Part shown: positions 9,132 to 17,982 of the stretch, piece by piece
Layout of the letters: each line of letters starts with the position of its first letter
Numbering within the stretch: position 1 is the first letter of the stretch
DNA from: Phocaeicola_A sp964444735
Lineage (GTDB): Bacteria > Bacteroidota > Bacteroidia > Bacteroidales > Bacteroidaceae
Assembly: GCA_964444735.1 (NCBI GenBank)
Contig: CAYUIJ010000002.1
Location: 24,221-88,220 of the forward strand
Length of the DNA stretch: 64,000 bases
Direction: 5' to 3'
Position numbers and translations under genes: made by a program
The notes under the pieces: model-generated
Told to the model about the DNA's origin: nothing
Databases searched by the model: none
The model's input: only the letters and a program-made list of their open reading frames with translations

Positions 9132-9407
9132 AATCCCGACTGGGCTGTAGCCTTCCGCGAAGGATCCGTGAAACACGTCTATTTCGTGGCTGAGACCAAA
9201 GGCAATGACATCGAAGTGTCGCAGCTTCGCCGTGCCGAGGATGCCAAGATAAAATGCGCCCGCCGCCACTTTGCCGCCATCAGCGAGGGCGATGTGGCGT
9301 ATAGCGTGGTGAAGACCTATCAGGACTTGTATGACGCGGTGATGAAACAGGAACCGCACCTTATGCCATGGCTCCGGCTTATGAGGCCCGTGACAGCCGG
9401 ATTGTGA
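9132..9407 (+). pseudogene. C-terminal relic of a type III restriction enzyme R subunit
   Basis: Translating from 9129 gives YNPDWAVAFREGSVKHVYFV, then AETKG, QLRRAEDAKIKCARRHF and VAYSVVKTYQDLYDAV. From memory of the family this is the conserved nuclease-domain tail of type III Res subunits (PDW and AETKG hold catalytic Asp and Glu/Lys residues). The frame is closed upstream by a TGA at 9123-9125, and no helicase part or Mod methyltransferase is present, so at most about 90 of the usual roughly 900-1000 residues remain. It is a fossil of a lost restriction-modification locus. Confidence 0.75.
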
Positions 9408-9549
9408 TCTCGTCACTGACACCTGTCATGAATGCGGCTTTTGCAATTTTCCGCCTGATGTGTTGAGAAATCAAGCACAATGCCCATGAAAACGGGATAA
9501 AGAACGAGATAGAACCCCGCCACGAGACATAAGCTTCGCTGACACGGCT

Positions 9550-10326
9550 TTATTTTACGTCCATGACTCCATAGCGCACCTCGTCCTTTCCTTTACGGCA
9601 GCGGACCATTACCTTCCCCTCCGGGTCCAGCAATTGAGAATCTCCGGCATAGAAAAGTCCGTACGGGTCATTGCCGGCACAGTTCACCGCCACTATATAC
9701 GACCGGTTTTCCATGGCACGCTCTTTCAACAGGCGGTTCCAGTCTTCCCTACGGGAAGCAGGCCAGTTAGCTATATAGATGGCGGCGTCATACCGTCCGT
9801 TGTTACGGCTCCACTCCGGAAAACGCAAGTCATAGCAAATATAGGCAGCCAGCCTTACTCCTTTATACTCAAATATCAGCGCCTTCGTTCCCGGAGAGAA
9901 AAACCCCTTTTTAAAACAATTATGCTTGTCATAATATTGCACGGTACTATCCGGAAAGGCGGCTATCAAACGGTTGTAGAACTTGCCCTCACGGGCATAT
10001 ACGGTAGATCCTATTACCACAGCCCGCTTCCTGACAGCCCAGTTCCGCAGAGCGGCCTCGACCTCTTCAAAACGGCAGGCTACGGAGAGTCCGTTCTTTT
10101 TCTCCGCTTTCCTCATCTCACATCCGGAAACAAACAGCTCCGGAAAGACAATCAGGTCACATGCCTCGCACGCTTCCACTCTCTTATCGAAAGCGGCCAG
10201 ATTGGCATCCACATCTCCCCATGCCAGGCGGGACTGCACGAGCGCCACTTTCAACGTTTGCGCATCCGATGCCAAAGCATAAGAGACAACAAGGAAAAGA
10301 CAGAATATTCTCATTGTTCGTTTCAT
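9550..10326 (-). CDS. Carbon-nitrogen hydrolase (omega-amidase-like) with apparent signal peptide
   Basis: A 258-residue nitrilase-superfamily amidase. The Glu-Lys-Cys triad is visible: E63 in FPELFVSG, K134 in YDKHNCFKKG and C164 in AYICYDLRFPEW. The pattern is closest to the YafV/Nit2 omega-amidase branch, which hydrolyses 2-oxoglutaramate or related amides. Unlike the usual cytosolic members it starts with a charged n-region and hydrophobic stretch (MKRTMRIFCLFLVVSYALAS) ending at DAQ, which looks like a cleavable signal peptide. It would then act in the periplasm. It is a single-gene unit with a good promoter. Confidence 0.82.
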   Translation of the reverse strand: MKRTMRIFCLFLVVSYALASDAQTLKVALVQSRLAWGDVDANLAAFDKRVEACEACDLIVFPELFVSGCEMRKAEKKNGLSVACRFEEVEAALRNWAVRKRAVVIGSTVYAREGKFYNRLIAAFPDSTVQYYDKHNCFKKGFFSPGTKALIFEYKGVRLAAYICYDLRFPEWSRNNGRYDAAIYIANWPASRREDWNRLLKERAMENRSYIVAVNCAGNDPYGLFYAGDSQLLDPEGKVMVRCRKGKDEVRYGVMDVK

Positions 10327-10353
10327 TTGTCACGGCTGTTAAAATTCCAGCCG

Positions 10354-10361
10354 CAAAGATA
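10354..10361 (-). promoter_or_regulatory. Predicted -7 element for the amidase gene
   Basis: TATCTTTG on the minus strand, an exact TAnnTTTG match, 27 bases before the start codon at 10326. Confidence 0.6.
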
Positions 10362-10675
10362 AAGGATTTCAATTTTACATACGTATCTTTCTGCAGGCAA
10401 TTCAGGTAGCGGGAAATATTAATTTTTTAGAATATTCGGCAAACATGGCGGCCTTCAAAGAAACGGCAGAATGAGCTCCATAGATCCCTCATATTCAAGC
10501 CATCCGTGCCTGTGCCGATGCGCAACGGGATGTCCTGACACTTCCCGGACCCGTAATGCCGGTATCTGAACAAGACGGAGTCTTCCAATTCCGTTTCCGG
10601 TAACGAACGGGGTATCGTATATAAGGGCCAATAATGCGGAGTTGAAATTTATTTTTAAAATAATTTGCCATTAAT
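10362..10675. other. Intergenic stretch, no gene seen
   Basis: About 310 bases between the divergent promoters of the amidase gene and the atp operon. I see no open frame with domain content and no convincing RNA structure. Confidence 0.4.
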
Positions 10676-10706
10676 TTTGATTAGTCTGTTTTTTTATATA
10701 TGTTTG
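10676..10706 (+). promoter_or_regulatory. Promoter of the atp operon
   Basis: TTTG at 10676-10679 and TATGTTTG at 10699-10706 are spaced by 19 bases. This is the full Bacteroidota -33/-7 arrangement. Transcription would begin near 10713, leaving a leader of about 37 bases before the atpD ATG. Confidence 0.7.
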
Positions 10707-10749
10707 ATGGCGATAATGAAAACTGAATATTAATAATAAAAGATTGCTT

Positions 10750-12285
10750 ATGTCACAATTTGTAGGACATATTTCGCAAGTCATTGGTCCTGTTGTAGAT
10801 GTCTTTTTTGAAGGGACGGATAAGGACAACAGGGGAGAACGTCTGCCACGTATCCATGACGCATTGGAAATAAAGCGTACAGACGGGCGTGTTTTGGTTG
10901 TTGAGGTTCAGCAGCACATTGGCGAGGATACTGTACGTACTGTGGCGATGGACCGTACTGATGGCTTGAAAAGGGGTATGGAGGCCGTTCCGGCAGGAAG
11001 GCCTATTGCAATGCCTGTTGGCGAACAAGTTAAAGGACGTATGATGAACGTTACGGGTGATCCCATTGACGGCATGAAGGATTTGGACCGCACGGGCGCA
11101 TATCCGATTCATCGTGATCCTCCTAAATTTGAAGAATTGTCAACAAGCAGAGAAGTTCTTTACACGGGTATCAAGGTCATTGATTTGCTTGAGCCTTATG
11201 CGAAAGGAGGAAAGATCGGGCTTTTTGGCGGTGCGGGTGTCGGGAAGACCGTGCTGATTATGGAATTAATCAATAATATTGCCAAAAAGCATAACGGCTT
11301 TTCCGTATTCGCGGGAGTAGGAGAGCGGACTCGTGAAGGCAACGATTTGCTTCGTGAAATGATTGAATCGGGAGTTATCCGTTATGGAAAAGAGTTTGAG
11401 GAGGGCATGGAACGAGGCGAGTGGGATTTGTCAAAAGTAGATTATGATGAAGTAAGCAAGTCACAGGCTACTTTGGTTTACGGTCAGATGAACGAGCCTC
11501 CCGGAGCGCGCTCTTCTGTCGCATTGTCCGGACTGACCGTTGCGGAATCTTTCCGTGACCAAGGCGGCAAGGACGGAAAAGCGAGCGATATACTGTTGTT
11601 TATTGATAATATATTCCGTTTTACCCAAGCGGGTTCCGAGGTTTCGGCATTGTTGGGGCGTATGCCGTCAGCCGTTGGCTATCAGCCTACTTTGGCGACG
11701 GAAATGGGACAGATGCAGGAGCGTATTACTTCTACGAAAAACGGTTCCATTACGTCAGTACAAGCCGTATACGTGCCGGCCGATGACTTGACCGACCCGG
11801 CTCCGGCAACTACATTCACCCACTTGGATGCCACTACGGTATTGAGTCGTAAAATTACGGAATTAGGCATTTATCCGGCCGTTGATCCTTTGGATTCCAC
11901 CTCGCGTATCCTTGACCCGTTGGTAGTCGGCAATGCCCATTATGAAACCGCCCAGCGTGTAAAGCAAATACTTCAGCGCAATAAAGAGCTGCAAGATATC
12001 ATATCAATTCTCGGTATGGATGAATTGTCTGAAGAGGACCGTATAACCGTTAACCGTGCCCGGCGCGTGCAACGTTTCCTGTCGCAGCCGTTTACTGTCG
12101 CAGAGAAGTTTACCGGTGTGCATGGGGTGATGGTTTCTATTGAAGATACCATAAAAGGCTTCCGAATGATTTTGGATGGGGAGGTAGACCATTTGCCTGA
12201 ACAAGCGTTCCTGAATGTCGGTACTATTGAAGATGCTATCGAGAAAGGTAATAAGCTGCTGGCCGCAGCCGGACATGCGGAATAA
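10750..12285 (+). CDS. atpD: ATP synthase F1 subunit beta
   Basis: The 511-residue catalytic beta subunit of F1. The P-loop GGAGVGKTVLIMEL, the catalytic Glu region GVGERTREGNDL and the DELSEED-like lever (here MDELSEEDRITVNRAR) are all present. The ATG at 10750 (MSQFVGHISQ) is preferred over the in-frame TTG two codons earlier. It opens the nine-gene operon, a position shared with other Bacteroidota, where beta and epsilon lead the operon instead of ending it. Length is slightly above the typical 460-510. Confidence 0.97.
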   Translation: MSQFVGHISQVIGPVVDVFFEGTDKDNRGERLPRIHDALEIKRTDGRVLVVEVQQHIGEDTVRTVAMDRTDGLKRGMEAVPAGRPIAMPVGEQVKGRMMNVTGDPIDGMKDLDRTGAYPIHRDPPKFEELSTSREVLYTGIKVIDLLEPYAKGGKIGLFGGAGVGKTVLIMELINNIAKKHNGFSVFAGVGERTREGNDLLREMIESGVIRYGKEFEEGMERGEWDLSKVDYDEVSKSQATLVYGQMNEPPGARSSVALSGLTVAESFRDQGGKDGKASDILLFIDNIFRFTQAGSEVSALLGRMPSAVGYQPTLATEMGQMQERITSTKNGSITSVQAVYVPADDLTDPAPATTFTHLDATTVLSRKITELGIYPAVDPLDSTSRILDPLVVGNAHYETAQRVKQILQRNKELQDIISILGMDELSEEDRITVNRARRVQRFLSQPFTVAEKFTGVHGVMVSIEDTIKGFRMILDGEVDHLPEQAFLNVGTIEDAIEKGNKLLAAAGHAE

Positions 12286-12290
12286 TATAT

Positions 12291-12542
12291 ATGGAAACGA
12301 ACAACTTGAATTTAGTAATTGTTTCGCCGGAAAAGACATTGTTTAAAGGTGAAGTGCTGGATGTCACCTTTCCGGGTACAATGGGTGAGTTTATGGTATT
12401 GCCGAAGCACGCGCCGTTGTTTTCTTCCTTGGAGAGGGGCGTGATAAAATATACCGTAAAGGAAGGCGGGCGGCTGCTTGAAATAACGGGCGGTTTCGTG
12501 GAAGTCAGAAAGAACGAAGTCTCGGTGTGTGTTGAACAATAA
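12291..12542 (+). CDS. atpC: ATP synthase F1 subunit epsilon (short form)
   Basis: An 83-residue epsilon subunit, 5 bases after atpD. It has the N-terminal beta-sandwich (LNLVIVSPEKTLFKGEVLDV, GTMGEFMVLPKHAPLFSSL). It lacks the C-terminal two-helix extension found in E. coli epsilon (about 138 residues), as is common in Bacteroidota. The helix pair mediates epsilon inhibition, so self-inhibition of ATP hydrolysis by epsilon should be absent or different here. Confidence 0.92.
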   Translation: METNNLNLVIVSPEKTLFKGEVLDVTFPGTMGEFMVLPKHAPLFSSLERGVIKYTVKEGGRLLEITGGFVEVRKNEVSVCVEQ

Positions 12543-12555
12543 GAATTAAAGGATT

Positions 12556-12960
12556 ATGCTTCCCAAAGTCAAACGGATATTTGTTATAGCCTTGACGTTG
12601 ACAAGTGTAGTGTTCGGGTGGATAGGCTATGGAATATTACGACTGTTCTATCCTGATGAATATTCACCCTGTTTTCCTTTAATTCCATTGTTTTTTTATG
12701 TATTCGGGCTTGCCTTTATTTGTCTGTTTGAATACATGCACAAGCACATGCGTGAGAAGTCTGCGTTAGTGTACGTTGTAAGTAGAGGAGCCAAACTGGC
12801 GGCTGGTCTGATATTCTTAGTCATTTGCGGTTTTTTCACAGGCATAACCAAGGTATTTATTCTGGCTTTTTTTGCATATTATATTGCATACGTGATATTC
12901 GAAAGTTGTTTTTTCTTCCGTTATGAGATGAAAATGAAAAAAGTGAATAAGAAAAAATGA
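12556..12960 (+). CDS. Small four-TM protein in the atp operon (AtpI position)
   Basis: A 134-residue membrane protein with about four hydrophobic spans (RIFVIALTLTSVVFGWIGYG; FPLIPLFFYVFGLAFICLF; LAAGLIFLVICGFF; VFILAFFAYYIAYVIF) and a Lys-rich tail. It lies 13 bases behind atpC, and its TGA overlaps the atpB ATG (ATGA), so translation is coupled. Its place matches the AtpI-type assembly factor, but I see no clear AtpI sequence motif. A role in c-ring assembly or ion supply is inferred from context. Confidence 0.75.
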   Translation: MLPKVKRIFVIALTLTSVVFGWIGYGILRLFYPDEYSPCFPLIPLFFYVFGLAFICLFEYMHKHMREKSALVYVVSRGAKLAAGLIFLVICGFFTGITKVFILAFFAYYIAYVIFESCFFFRYEMKMKKVNKKK

Positions 12961-14036
12961 AAACATTGCGCTGTTTTTGGCTATTTCTGCTTGTCCTTAT
13001 TACAGGCTTGCCGCCTGTATATGCGGACAATACTGAAACCGGAGGGGAAAAAGGCAAGGTAGACGTACAAGAAATAGTATTTGGACATATCAGAGATTCA
13101 TACGAATGGCATATTCTTACATATGGCGGTACGCATGTCTCCGTTCCTCTTCCTGTCATTGTGTACAGTTCAAGTAGCGGATGGCACGCGTTCTTGTCGT
13201 CTAATCTGGATCATGGTCAGGAATATGAAGGGTTTTACATTGCAGAAGGCGGGGAGTATGCGGGGAAAATAGTGGAAAAAGACGCTCAAGGAAACGAGGT
13301 CCGTCCTTTGGATATATCGGTTACTAAAACCGTTCTTTCGTTAATGATTAACAGCCTGATTCTTGTACTCATTATTATAGGAGCATCCCGCTGGTATAAG
13401 GACAGGAAGCCTGGTTCTGAAGCGCCTAAAGGCTTTGTCGGCTTTATGGAAATGTTCGTAATGATGATTCATGACGATGTTATCGTGAGTTGTGTGGGCA
13501 AGGAATACAAGCGTTTCGCTCCTTATCTCCTTACGGTGTTTTTCTTTATATTCGTCAATAACCTGATGGGACTCATACCTGTCTTTCCGGGTGGAGGAAA
13601 CGTTACGGGCAATATAGCCATTACGTTATTTCTCGCTTTGATGACTTTCTTGGCTGTAAATATTTTCGGAACAAAAGAATACTGGAAAGAAATCTTTTGG
13701 CCGGATGTGCCTGCATGGCTGAAAGTCCCGGTTCCTTTTATGCCGGTTATTGAGCTGTTTGGTGTCTTCACGAAGCCTTTCGCATTGACTATCCGTTTGT
13801 TTGCGAATATAATGGCCGGTCATGCCGTAATCCTTTCGTTGGTATCGATTATTTTCATCACGGCTTCATTGGGTGTGGTGTTAAATACGTCAATGACTGT
13901 CATATCGGTTTTGTTTTCTGTATTTATGTCATGCTTAGAAATATTGGTAGCGTTTATCCAAGCCTATGTATTTACGATGCTCTCGGCCGTATTTATCGGC
14001 TTAGCCCAAGTTCGTCATGAACATAAACAGCAATAA
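12957..14036 (+). CDS. atpB: ATP synthase Fo subunit a with periplasmic N-terminal domain
   Basis: The 359-residue a subunit, the stator half-channel of Fo. The membrane core contains FANIMAGHAVI preceded by LTIRL, which holds the essential Arg, and a C-terminal FIQAYVFTMLSAVFIGLA. The first ~120 residues are unusual compared with E. coli: a signal-like start (MKTLRCFWLFLLVLITGLPP) and a soluble region before the first core span, a known Bacteroidota feature. It overlaps the upstream small membrane gene by four bases. Confidence 0.95.
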   Translation: MKTLRCFWLFLLVLITGLPPVYADNTETGGEKGKVDVQEIVFGHIRDSYEWHILTYGGTHVSVPLPVIVYSSSSGWHAFLSSNLDHGQEYEGFYIAEGGEYAGKIVEKDAQGNEVRPLDISVTKTVLSLMINSLILVLIIIGASRWYKDRKPGSEAPKGFVGFMEMFVMMIHDDVIVSCVGKEYKRFAPYLLTVFFFIFVNNLMGLIPVFPGGGNVTGNIAITLFLALMTFLAVNIFGTKEYWKEIFWPDVPAWLKVPVPFMPVIELFGVFTKPFALTIRLFANIMAGHAVILSLVSIIFITASLGVVLNTSMTVISVLFSVFMSCLEILVAFIQAYVFTMLSAVFIGLAQVRHEHKQQ

Positions 14037-14097
14037 AGCCTTATAAAAGAAAATTTTAGAAAAATATATTTAGTAATACATTTAAAAAATTAGAATT

Positions 14098-14349
14098 ATG
14101 TTATCATTAGTTATGTTGCAAGCTGCAGCTGCAAGTCTTTCGCAGTTTGGCGCCGCTATCGGAGCTGGTTTGGCCGCTATCGGAGCTGGTATTGGTATTG
14201 GTAAAATCGGTGGTTCGGCAATGGAAGCCATCGGACGTCAGCCGGAGGCCGTTAACGATATTCGTATGAACATGATTATTATCGGTGCCTTGGTTGAAGG
14301 CGTTGCATTGTTTGCCGTCATTATTTGTCTGTTGGCCCTTTACGCATAA
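14098..14349 (+). CDS. atpE: ATP synthase Fo subunit c (proton-type)
   Basis: The 83-residue hairpin that forms the c-ring. Helix 1 has AAIGAGIGIGKIGGSAMEAI, the loop RQPEA is canonical, and helix 2 carries the ion-binding Glu67 in ALVEGVALF. Sodium-binding c subunits keep a Gln in helix 1 and a Ser/Thr after the Glu; here those positions appear to be Ile and Gly, so proton coupling is predicted. The gene follows atpB after 61 bases. Confidence 0.96.
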   Translation: MLSLVMLQAAAASLSQFGAAIGAGLAAIGAGIGIGKIGGSAMEAIGRQPEAVNDIRMNMIIIGALVEGVALFAVIICLLALYA

Positions 14350-14371
14350 TTCAAAAAAAGAGGCTTAGCTT

Positions 14372-14875
14372 ATGTCACTACTTAACCCCGATATTGGTGT
14401 TTTCTTTTGGATGCTGGTGTCATTCATCATTGTATTCATCATACTTGCAAAGTTCGGATTTCCGGTATTGGTTAACATGGTAAACGAACGTAAGCAATAT
14501 ATTGATGAATCGTTGAAGTCGGCACGCGAAGCCAATGAGAAATTATCGCATATCAAAGAAGAAAGTGAATCCATTTTGGTTGAAGCCCGCAAAGAACAAG
14601 CCAGAATTTTGAAAGAAGCTATGGAGACGCGCGCTCAGATTGTCAATGAGGCGAAGGAGAAAGCTCAGTCAGAAGGCGGACGCTTGTTGGAAGAAGCGCG
14701 TAAACAGATTCAAAAAGAAAAAGATGATGCCATCTGCGATATTCGTAAGCAAGTAGCAGAGTTGTCTGTGGAAGTTGCTGAAAAAGTCCTTCGCAAACAA
14801 CTTTCAAGCGAGGTGGAACAAAATGGAATGATCGAGCGTTTACTCGATGAAGTTTCCGATTCTAAAAAGCAATAG
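14372..14875 (+). CDS. atpF: ATP synthase Fo subunit b
   Basis: A 167-residue peripheral stalk subunit. One N-terminal membrane span (IGVFFWMLVSFIIVFIILA) is followed by a long charged amphipathic helix rich in Glu, Lys and Ala (residues about 35-160), the coiled coil that dimerises and reaches F1. Only one b gene is present, so the stalk is a homodimer. It ends 3 bases before atpH. Confidence 0.95.
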   Translation: MSLLNPDIGVFFWMLVSFIIVFIILAKFGFPVLVNMVNERKQYIDESLKSAREANEKLSHIKEESESILVEARKEQARILKEAMETRAQIVNEAKEKAQSEGGRLLEEARKQIQKEKDDAICDIRKQVAELSVEVAEKVLRKQLSSEVEQNGMIERLLDEVSDSKKQ

Positions 14876-14878
14876 GTT

Positions 14879-15439
14879 ATGAACACAGGAGTAATTTCAA
14901 AACGCTATGCAAAGGCTTTGTATATGTATGCCGAAAAAGCAGGAAAGGTGAGACAGGTATATGACGAAATGTCTGTTATGGCAAACAATTACCTGCTGGT
15001 TCCTGGCATGCGCAAGGCGATAGATAATCCTTTGCTTCCGATGAATGACAGGATAAAATTGCTGTGCAATGCCGCTGGCGGTAAAGTGAGTGAGGAAGTA
15101 GAGCGTTTTATCACACTTGTCTTGCACGAGCATCGTGAGAAATTCATGCAGTTCATAGCGTGCTCCTATGTTGACCTTTATCGCAAAAAGAATAATATTT
15201 TTCTCGGTAAGCTAATTACTGCGGAAAAGGTTAGTAAGGAAACCGAAGATCGCATGAGAATGATGATTGTAAAGGTAAAAGGTACTCAGGGAACTGTCGA
15301 ATTTGAAACATGTGTTGAACCTTCTATAATAGGGGGTTTTATCCTTGACATAGATTATAACAGGCTAGACGCAAGTGTAGCGGCTCAATTAAACAGAGTG
15401 CGCAGGCAGTTTATGGAGAAGAATAGAAGAATTGTATAA
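14879..15439 (+). CDS. atpH: ATP synthase F1 subunit delta
   Basis: The 186-residue delta (OSCP-like) subunit linking stalk b to the top of F1. The N-terminal VISKRYAKALYMYA helix and the C-terminal ISKE-like/GGFILDIDYNRLDASVAAQLNR segment are characteristic. It sits between atpF and atpA with tight spacing (3 and 14 bases). Confidence 0.94.
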   Translation: MNTGVISKRYAKALYMYAEKAGKVRQVYDEMSVMANNYLLVPGMRKAIDNPLLPMNDRIKLLCNAAGGKVSEEVERFITLVLHEHREKFMQFIACSYVDLYRKKNNIFLGKLITAEKVSKETEDRMRMMIVKVKGTQGTVEFETCVEPSIIGGFILDIDYNRLDASVAAQLNRVRRQFMEKNRRIV

Positions 15440-15453
15440 TTAAAGAAGAAAAC

Positions 15454-17040
15454 ATGTCTGAAAATATAAAACCCGGCGAAATCTCCAGTGTCTTGCTTGA
15501 GCAATTGCAAGGTATTGATACCGGTATTCAGTTTGAAGAGGTAGGCATCGTGCTTCAGGTCAGCGATGGGGTAGTACGTATATACGGATTACGTAATGCC
15601 GAAGCTGAGGAATTGCTTGAATTTGAGAATGGAGTAAAGGCCATTGTGATGAACTTGGAGGAAGACAACGTGGGTGCCGTGCTATTAGGCCCTACCGATA
15701 AAATCAAAGAGGGTATGGTGGTAAAGCGCACAAGGCGTATATCTTCGATTATGGTGAGCGAGAGCATGTTGGGACGTGTCGTAAATCCGCTTGGCGATCC
15801 GATTGATGGCGAAGGCGGGATAGGGGGCGATATGACAGAAATGCCATTGGAACGTAAATCTCCGGGTGTCATCTTCCGTCAGCCTGTTACAGAGCCTCTG
15901 CAAACCGGTTTGAAAGCCGTAGATTCCATGATTCCAATCGGTCGCGGACAGCGTGAACTGATTATCGGTGACCGTCAGACTGGCAAGACATCAATTGCCA
16001 TTGATACGATTATTAACCAGCGTGCCAACTATGAAGCCGGAGATCCGGTATATTGTATTTATGTCGCTATTGGTCAGAAAGGTTCTACTGTAGCTAATAT
16101 TGTCAATGTGCTGAAAGAAAAAGGAGCTATGCCTTATACTGTTGTTGTGTCGGCTACAGCAGCCGATCCTGCGGCGTTACAATATTTCGCTCCGTTTGCA
16201 GGCGCGGCTATTGGCGAATATTTCCGTGATACCGGCCGGCATGCGCTGGTTGTTTATGATGACTTGTCAAAACAGGCTGTCGCATATCGTGAGGTATCGT
16301 TGATTTTGCGTCGTCCGTCTGGCCGTGAAGCTTATCCTGGTGATATATTCTATCTGCATTCCCGTCTGTTGGAGCGTGCTGCAAAGATAATCCGACAGCA
16401 GGAAGTGGCTGAGCAGATGAATGACCTTCCGGCAAGTTTGAAAGGAAAAGTCAAAGGCGGCGGATCGCTGACTGCACTCCCAATCATTGAGACACAGGCT
16501 GGCGATGTTTCTGCTTACATTCCTACAAACGTTATTTCAATTACCGATGGTCAGATATTTCTGGAGACAGACTTGTTCAACCAAGGTTTCCGTCCTGCCA
16601 TTAATGCCGGTATCTCCGTGTCACGTGTAGGTGGTAGTGCCCAGATTAAGGCAATGAAGAAAGTGGCAGGAACATTGAAAATTGACCAGGCACAATATCG
16701 TGAACTGGAAGCGTTCTCCAAATTCAGTAGTGATGTGGATCCGGTAACAGCTATGGCATTAGACCGTGGCCGTAAGAATAACCAGCTGCTTATCCAGTCT
16801 CAGTATTCTCCAATGCCCGTTGCTGAGCAGATTGCAATTTTGTATTGCGGAACCAAAGGTTTGATGAAAGACATCGAAATAGGGCTGGTACATGAATTCC
16901 AGGATACATTCTTACAGAATATGCGCGCGGTTCATCAGAAAGACGTGCTTGACGTTTTGGCAAAAGGCGTAATTAATGATGATGTAACAAAAATTATTAC
17001 GGAAGTTGCAGCTGCTGTTTGTTTGAAATTTAAAAAATAA
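15454..17040 (+). CDS. atpA: ATP synthase F1 subunit alpha
   Basis: The 528-residue non-catalytic alpha subunit. The P-loop is GDRQTGKTSIAID. The arginine-finger region is in ISVSRVGGSAQIKAMKKVAG, and the C-terminal helical domain is complete. Starts MSENIKPGEISSVLLEQL with a purine-rich ribosome site. It lies between atpH and atpG, the order seen in nearly all F-type operons. Confidence 0.97.
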   Translation: MSENIKPGEISSVLLEQLQGIDTGIQFEEVGIVLQVSDGVVRIYGLRNAEAEELLEFENGVKAIVMNLEEDNVGAVLLGPTDKIKEGMVVKRTRRISSIMVSESMLGRVVNPLGDPIDGEGGIGGDMTEMPLERKSPGVIFRQPVTEPLQTGLKAVDSMIPIGRGQRELIIGDRQTGKTSIAIDTIINQRANYEAGDPVYCIYVAIGQKGSTVANIVNVLKEKGAMPYTVVVSATAADPAALQYFAPFAGAAIGEYFRDTGRHALVVYDDLSKQAVAYREVSLILRRPSGREAYPGDIFYLHSRLLERAAKIIRQQEVAEQMNDLPASLKGKVKGGGSLTALPIIETQAGDVSAYIPTNVISITDGQIFLETDLFNQGFRPAINAGISVSRVGGSAQIKAMKKVAGTLKIDQAQYRELEAFSKFSSDVDPVTAMALDRGRKNNQLLIQSQYSPMPVAEQIAILYCGTKGLMKDIEIGLVHEFQDTFLQNMRAVHQKDVLDVLAKGVINDDVTKIITEVAAAVCLKFKK

Positions 17041-17045
17041 AGCTT

Positions 17046-17918
17046 ATGGCGTCACTGAAAGAGATTAAAGGAAGAATAGGTTCTGTACAGAGCACATTGA
17101 AGATTACATCGGCAATGAAGCTGGTGGCTTCGACCAAACTGCGTCGGGCACAGGCTGCTATTGAAAATATGCTTCCTTATGACCGGAAACTTAATTCCAT
17201 TTTGCATGATTTCCTTGCAAGCGGAGTAACGGTTGTTTCTCCTTTTACAGAAAAACGTCCGGTCGAACGAGTGGCGGTAGTTGCTGTTGCATCCAATTCC
17301 AGTCTGTGCGGTGGCTTTAATAACAATATAATTAGAAAGGCAGACAGTGTTTTGGGAAAATATGCAAGGCAATTAGGCAAAGACTTTATTTTGACATATC
17401 CTATCGGTCGAAAAGTGGCTCAGTCATTGGGGAAATGTCATAAGTTAACAGAAGACTACAAAATGATTGGTGACAAGCCGGCATATAAGCAGGCTTCAGA
17501 ATTAGCAGAGCATTTGATGAACCTGTTTGTTAACAAGGAAGTTGATCGTGTAGAGCTTGTTTATACTCATTACAAATCGACTGCCACGCAGGTGATTAGG
17601 CATGAGACGTTTTTGCCTTTGGATCTGAATTCTGATGGGAGGATAGACAATAAAGGCGGCTTTATGCCCGATTATATTATAGAGCCTTCGGCTGAAGAGC
17701 TGGTGTCACGATTGTTGCCGAAAGCGCTTCGGATGAAACTATATACCATATTACTTGATTCGAATGCTTCGGAACACGCTGCGCGTACAGTAGCTATGCA
17801 GCAGGCAACCGATAATGCGAATGACTTGCTGCAAGAGTTGAATCTGATGTACAACAAGGGACGTCAGCAGGCCATTACAAATGAACTTCTTGATATTATC
17901 GGAGGGTCATTGAAATAG
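17046..17918 (+). CDS. atpG: ATP synthase F1 subunit gamma
   Basis: The 290-residue rotor shaft. The N-terminal helix (LKEIKGRIGSVQSTLKITSA, followed by MKLVASTKLRRAQ) and the C-terminal helix (ATDNANDLLQELNLMYNKGR then QQAITNELLDIIGG) form the coiled coil that turns inside the alpha/beta ring. Last gene of the operon; it is followed within 25 bases by a strong terminator. Confidence 0.96.
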   Translation: MASLKEIKGRIGSVQSTLKITSAMKLVASTKLRRAQAAIENMLPYDRKLNSILHDFLASGVTVVSPFTEKRPVERVAVVAVASNSSLCGGFNNNIIRKADSVLGKYARQLGKDFILTYPIGRKVAQSLGKCHKLTEDYKMIGDKPAYKQASELAEHLMNLFVNKEVDRVELVYTHYKSTATQVIRHETFLPLDLNSDGRIDNKGGFMPDYIIEPSAEELVSRLLPKALRMKLYTILLDSNASEHAARTVAMQQATDNANDLLQELNLMYNKGRQQAITNELLDIIGGSLK

Positions 17919-17940
17919 ATTGTATATATCTATACATAAG

Positions 17941-17982
17941 AAAAAGACCAGTTTTATGCATTGAGTATAAACTGGTCTTTTT
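17941..17982 (+). terminator. Intrinsic terminator of the atp operon
   Basis: AAAAAGACCAGTTT (17941-17954) pairs perfectly with AAACTGGTCTTTTT (17969-17982) around a 14-base loop, with a T-run inside the right arm. The A-run on the left makes it potentially active in both directions. Confidence 0.9.
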
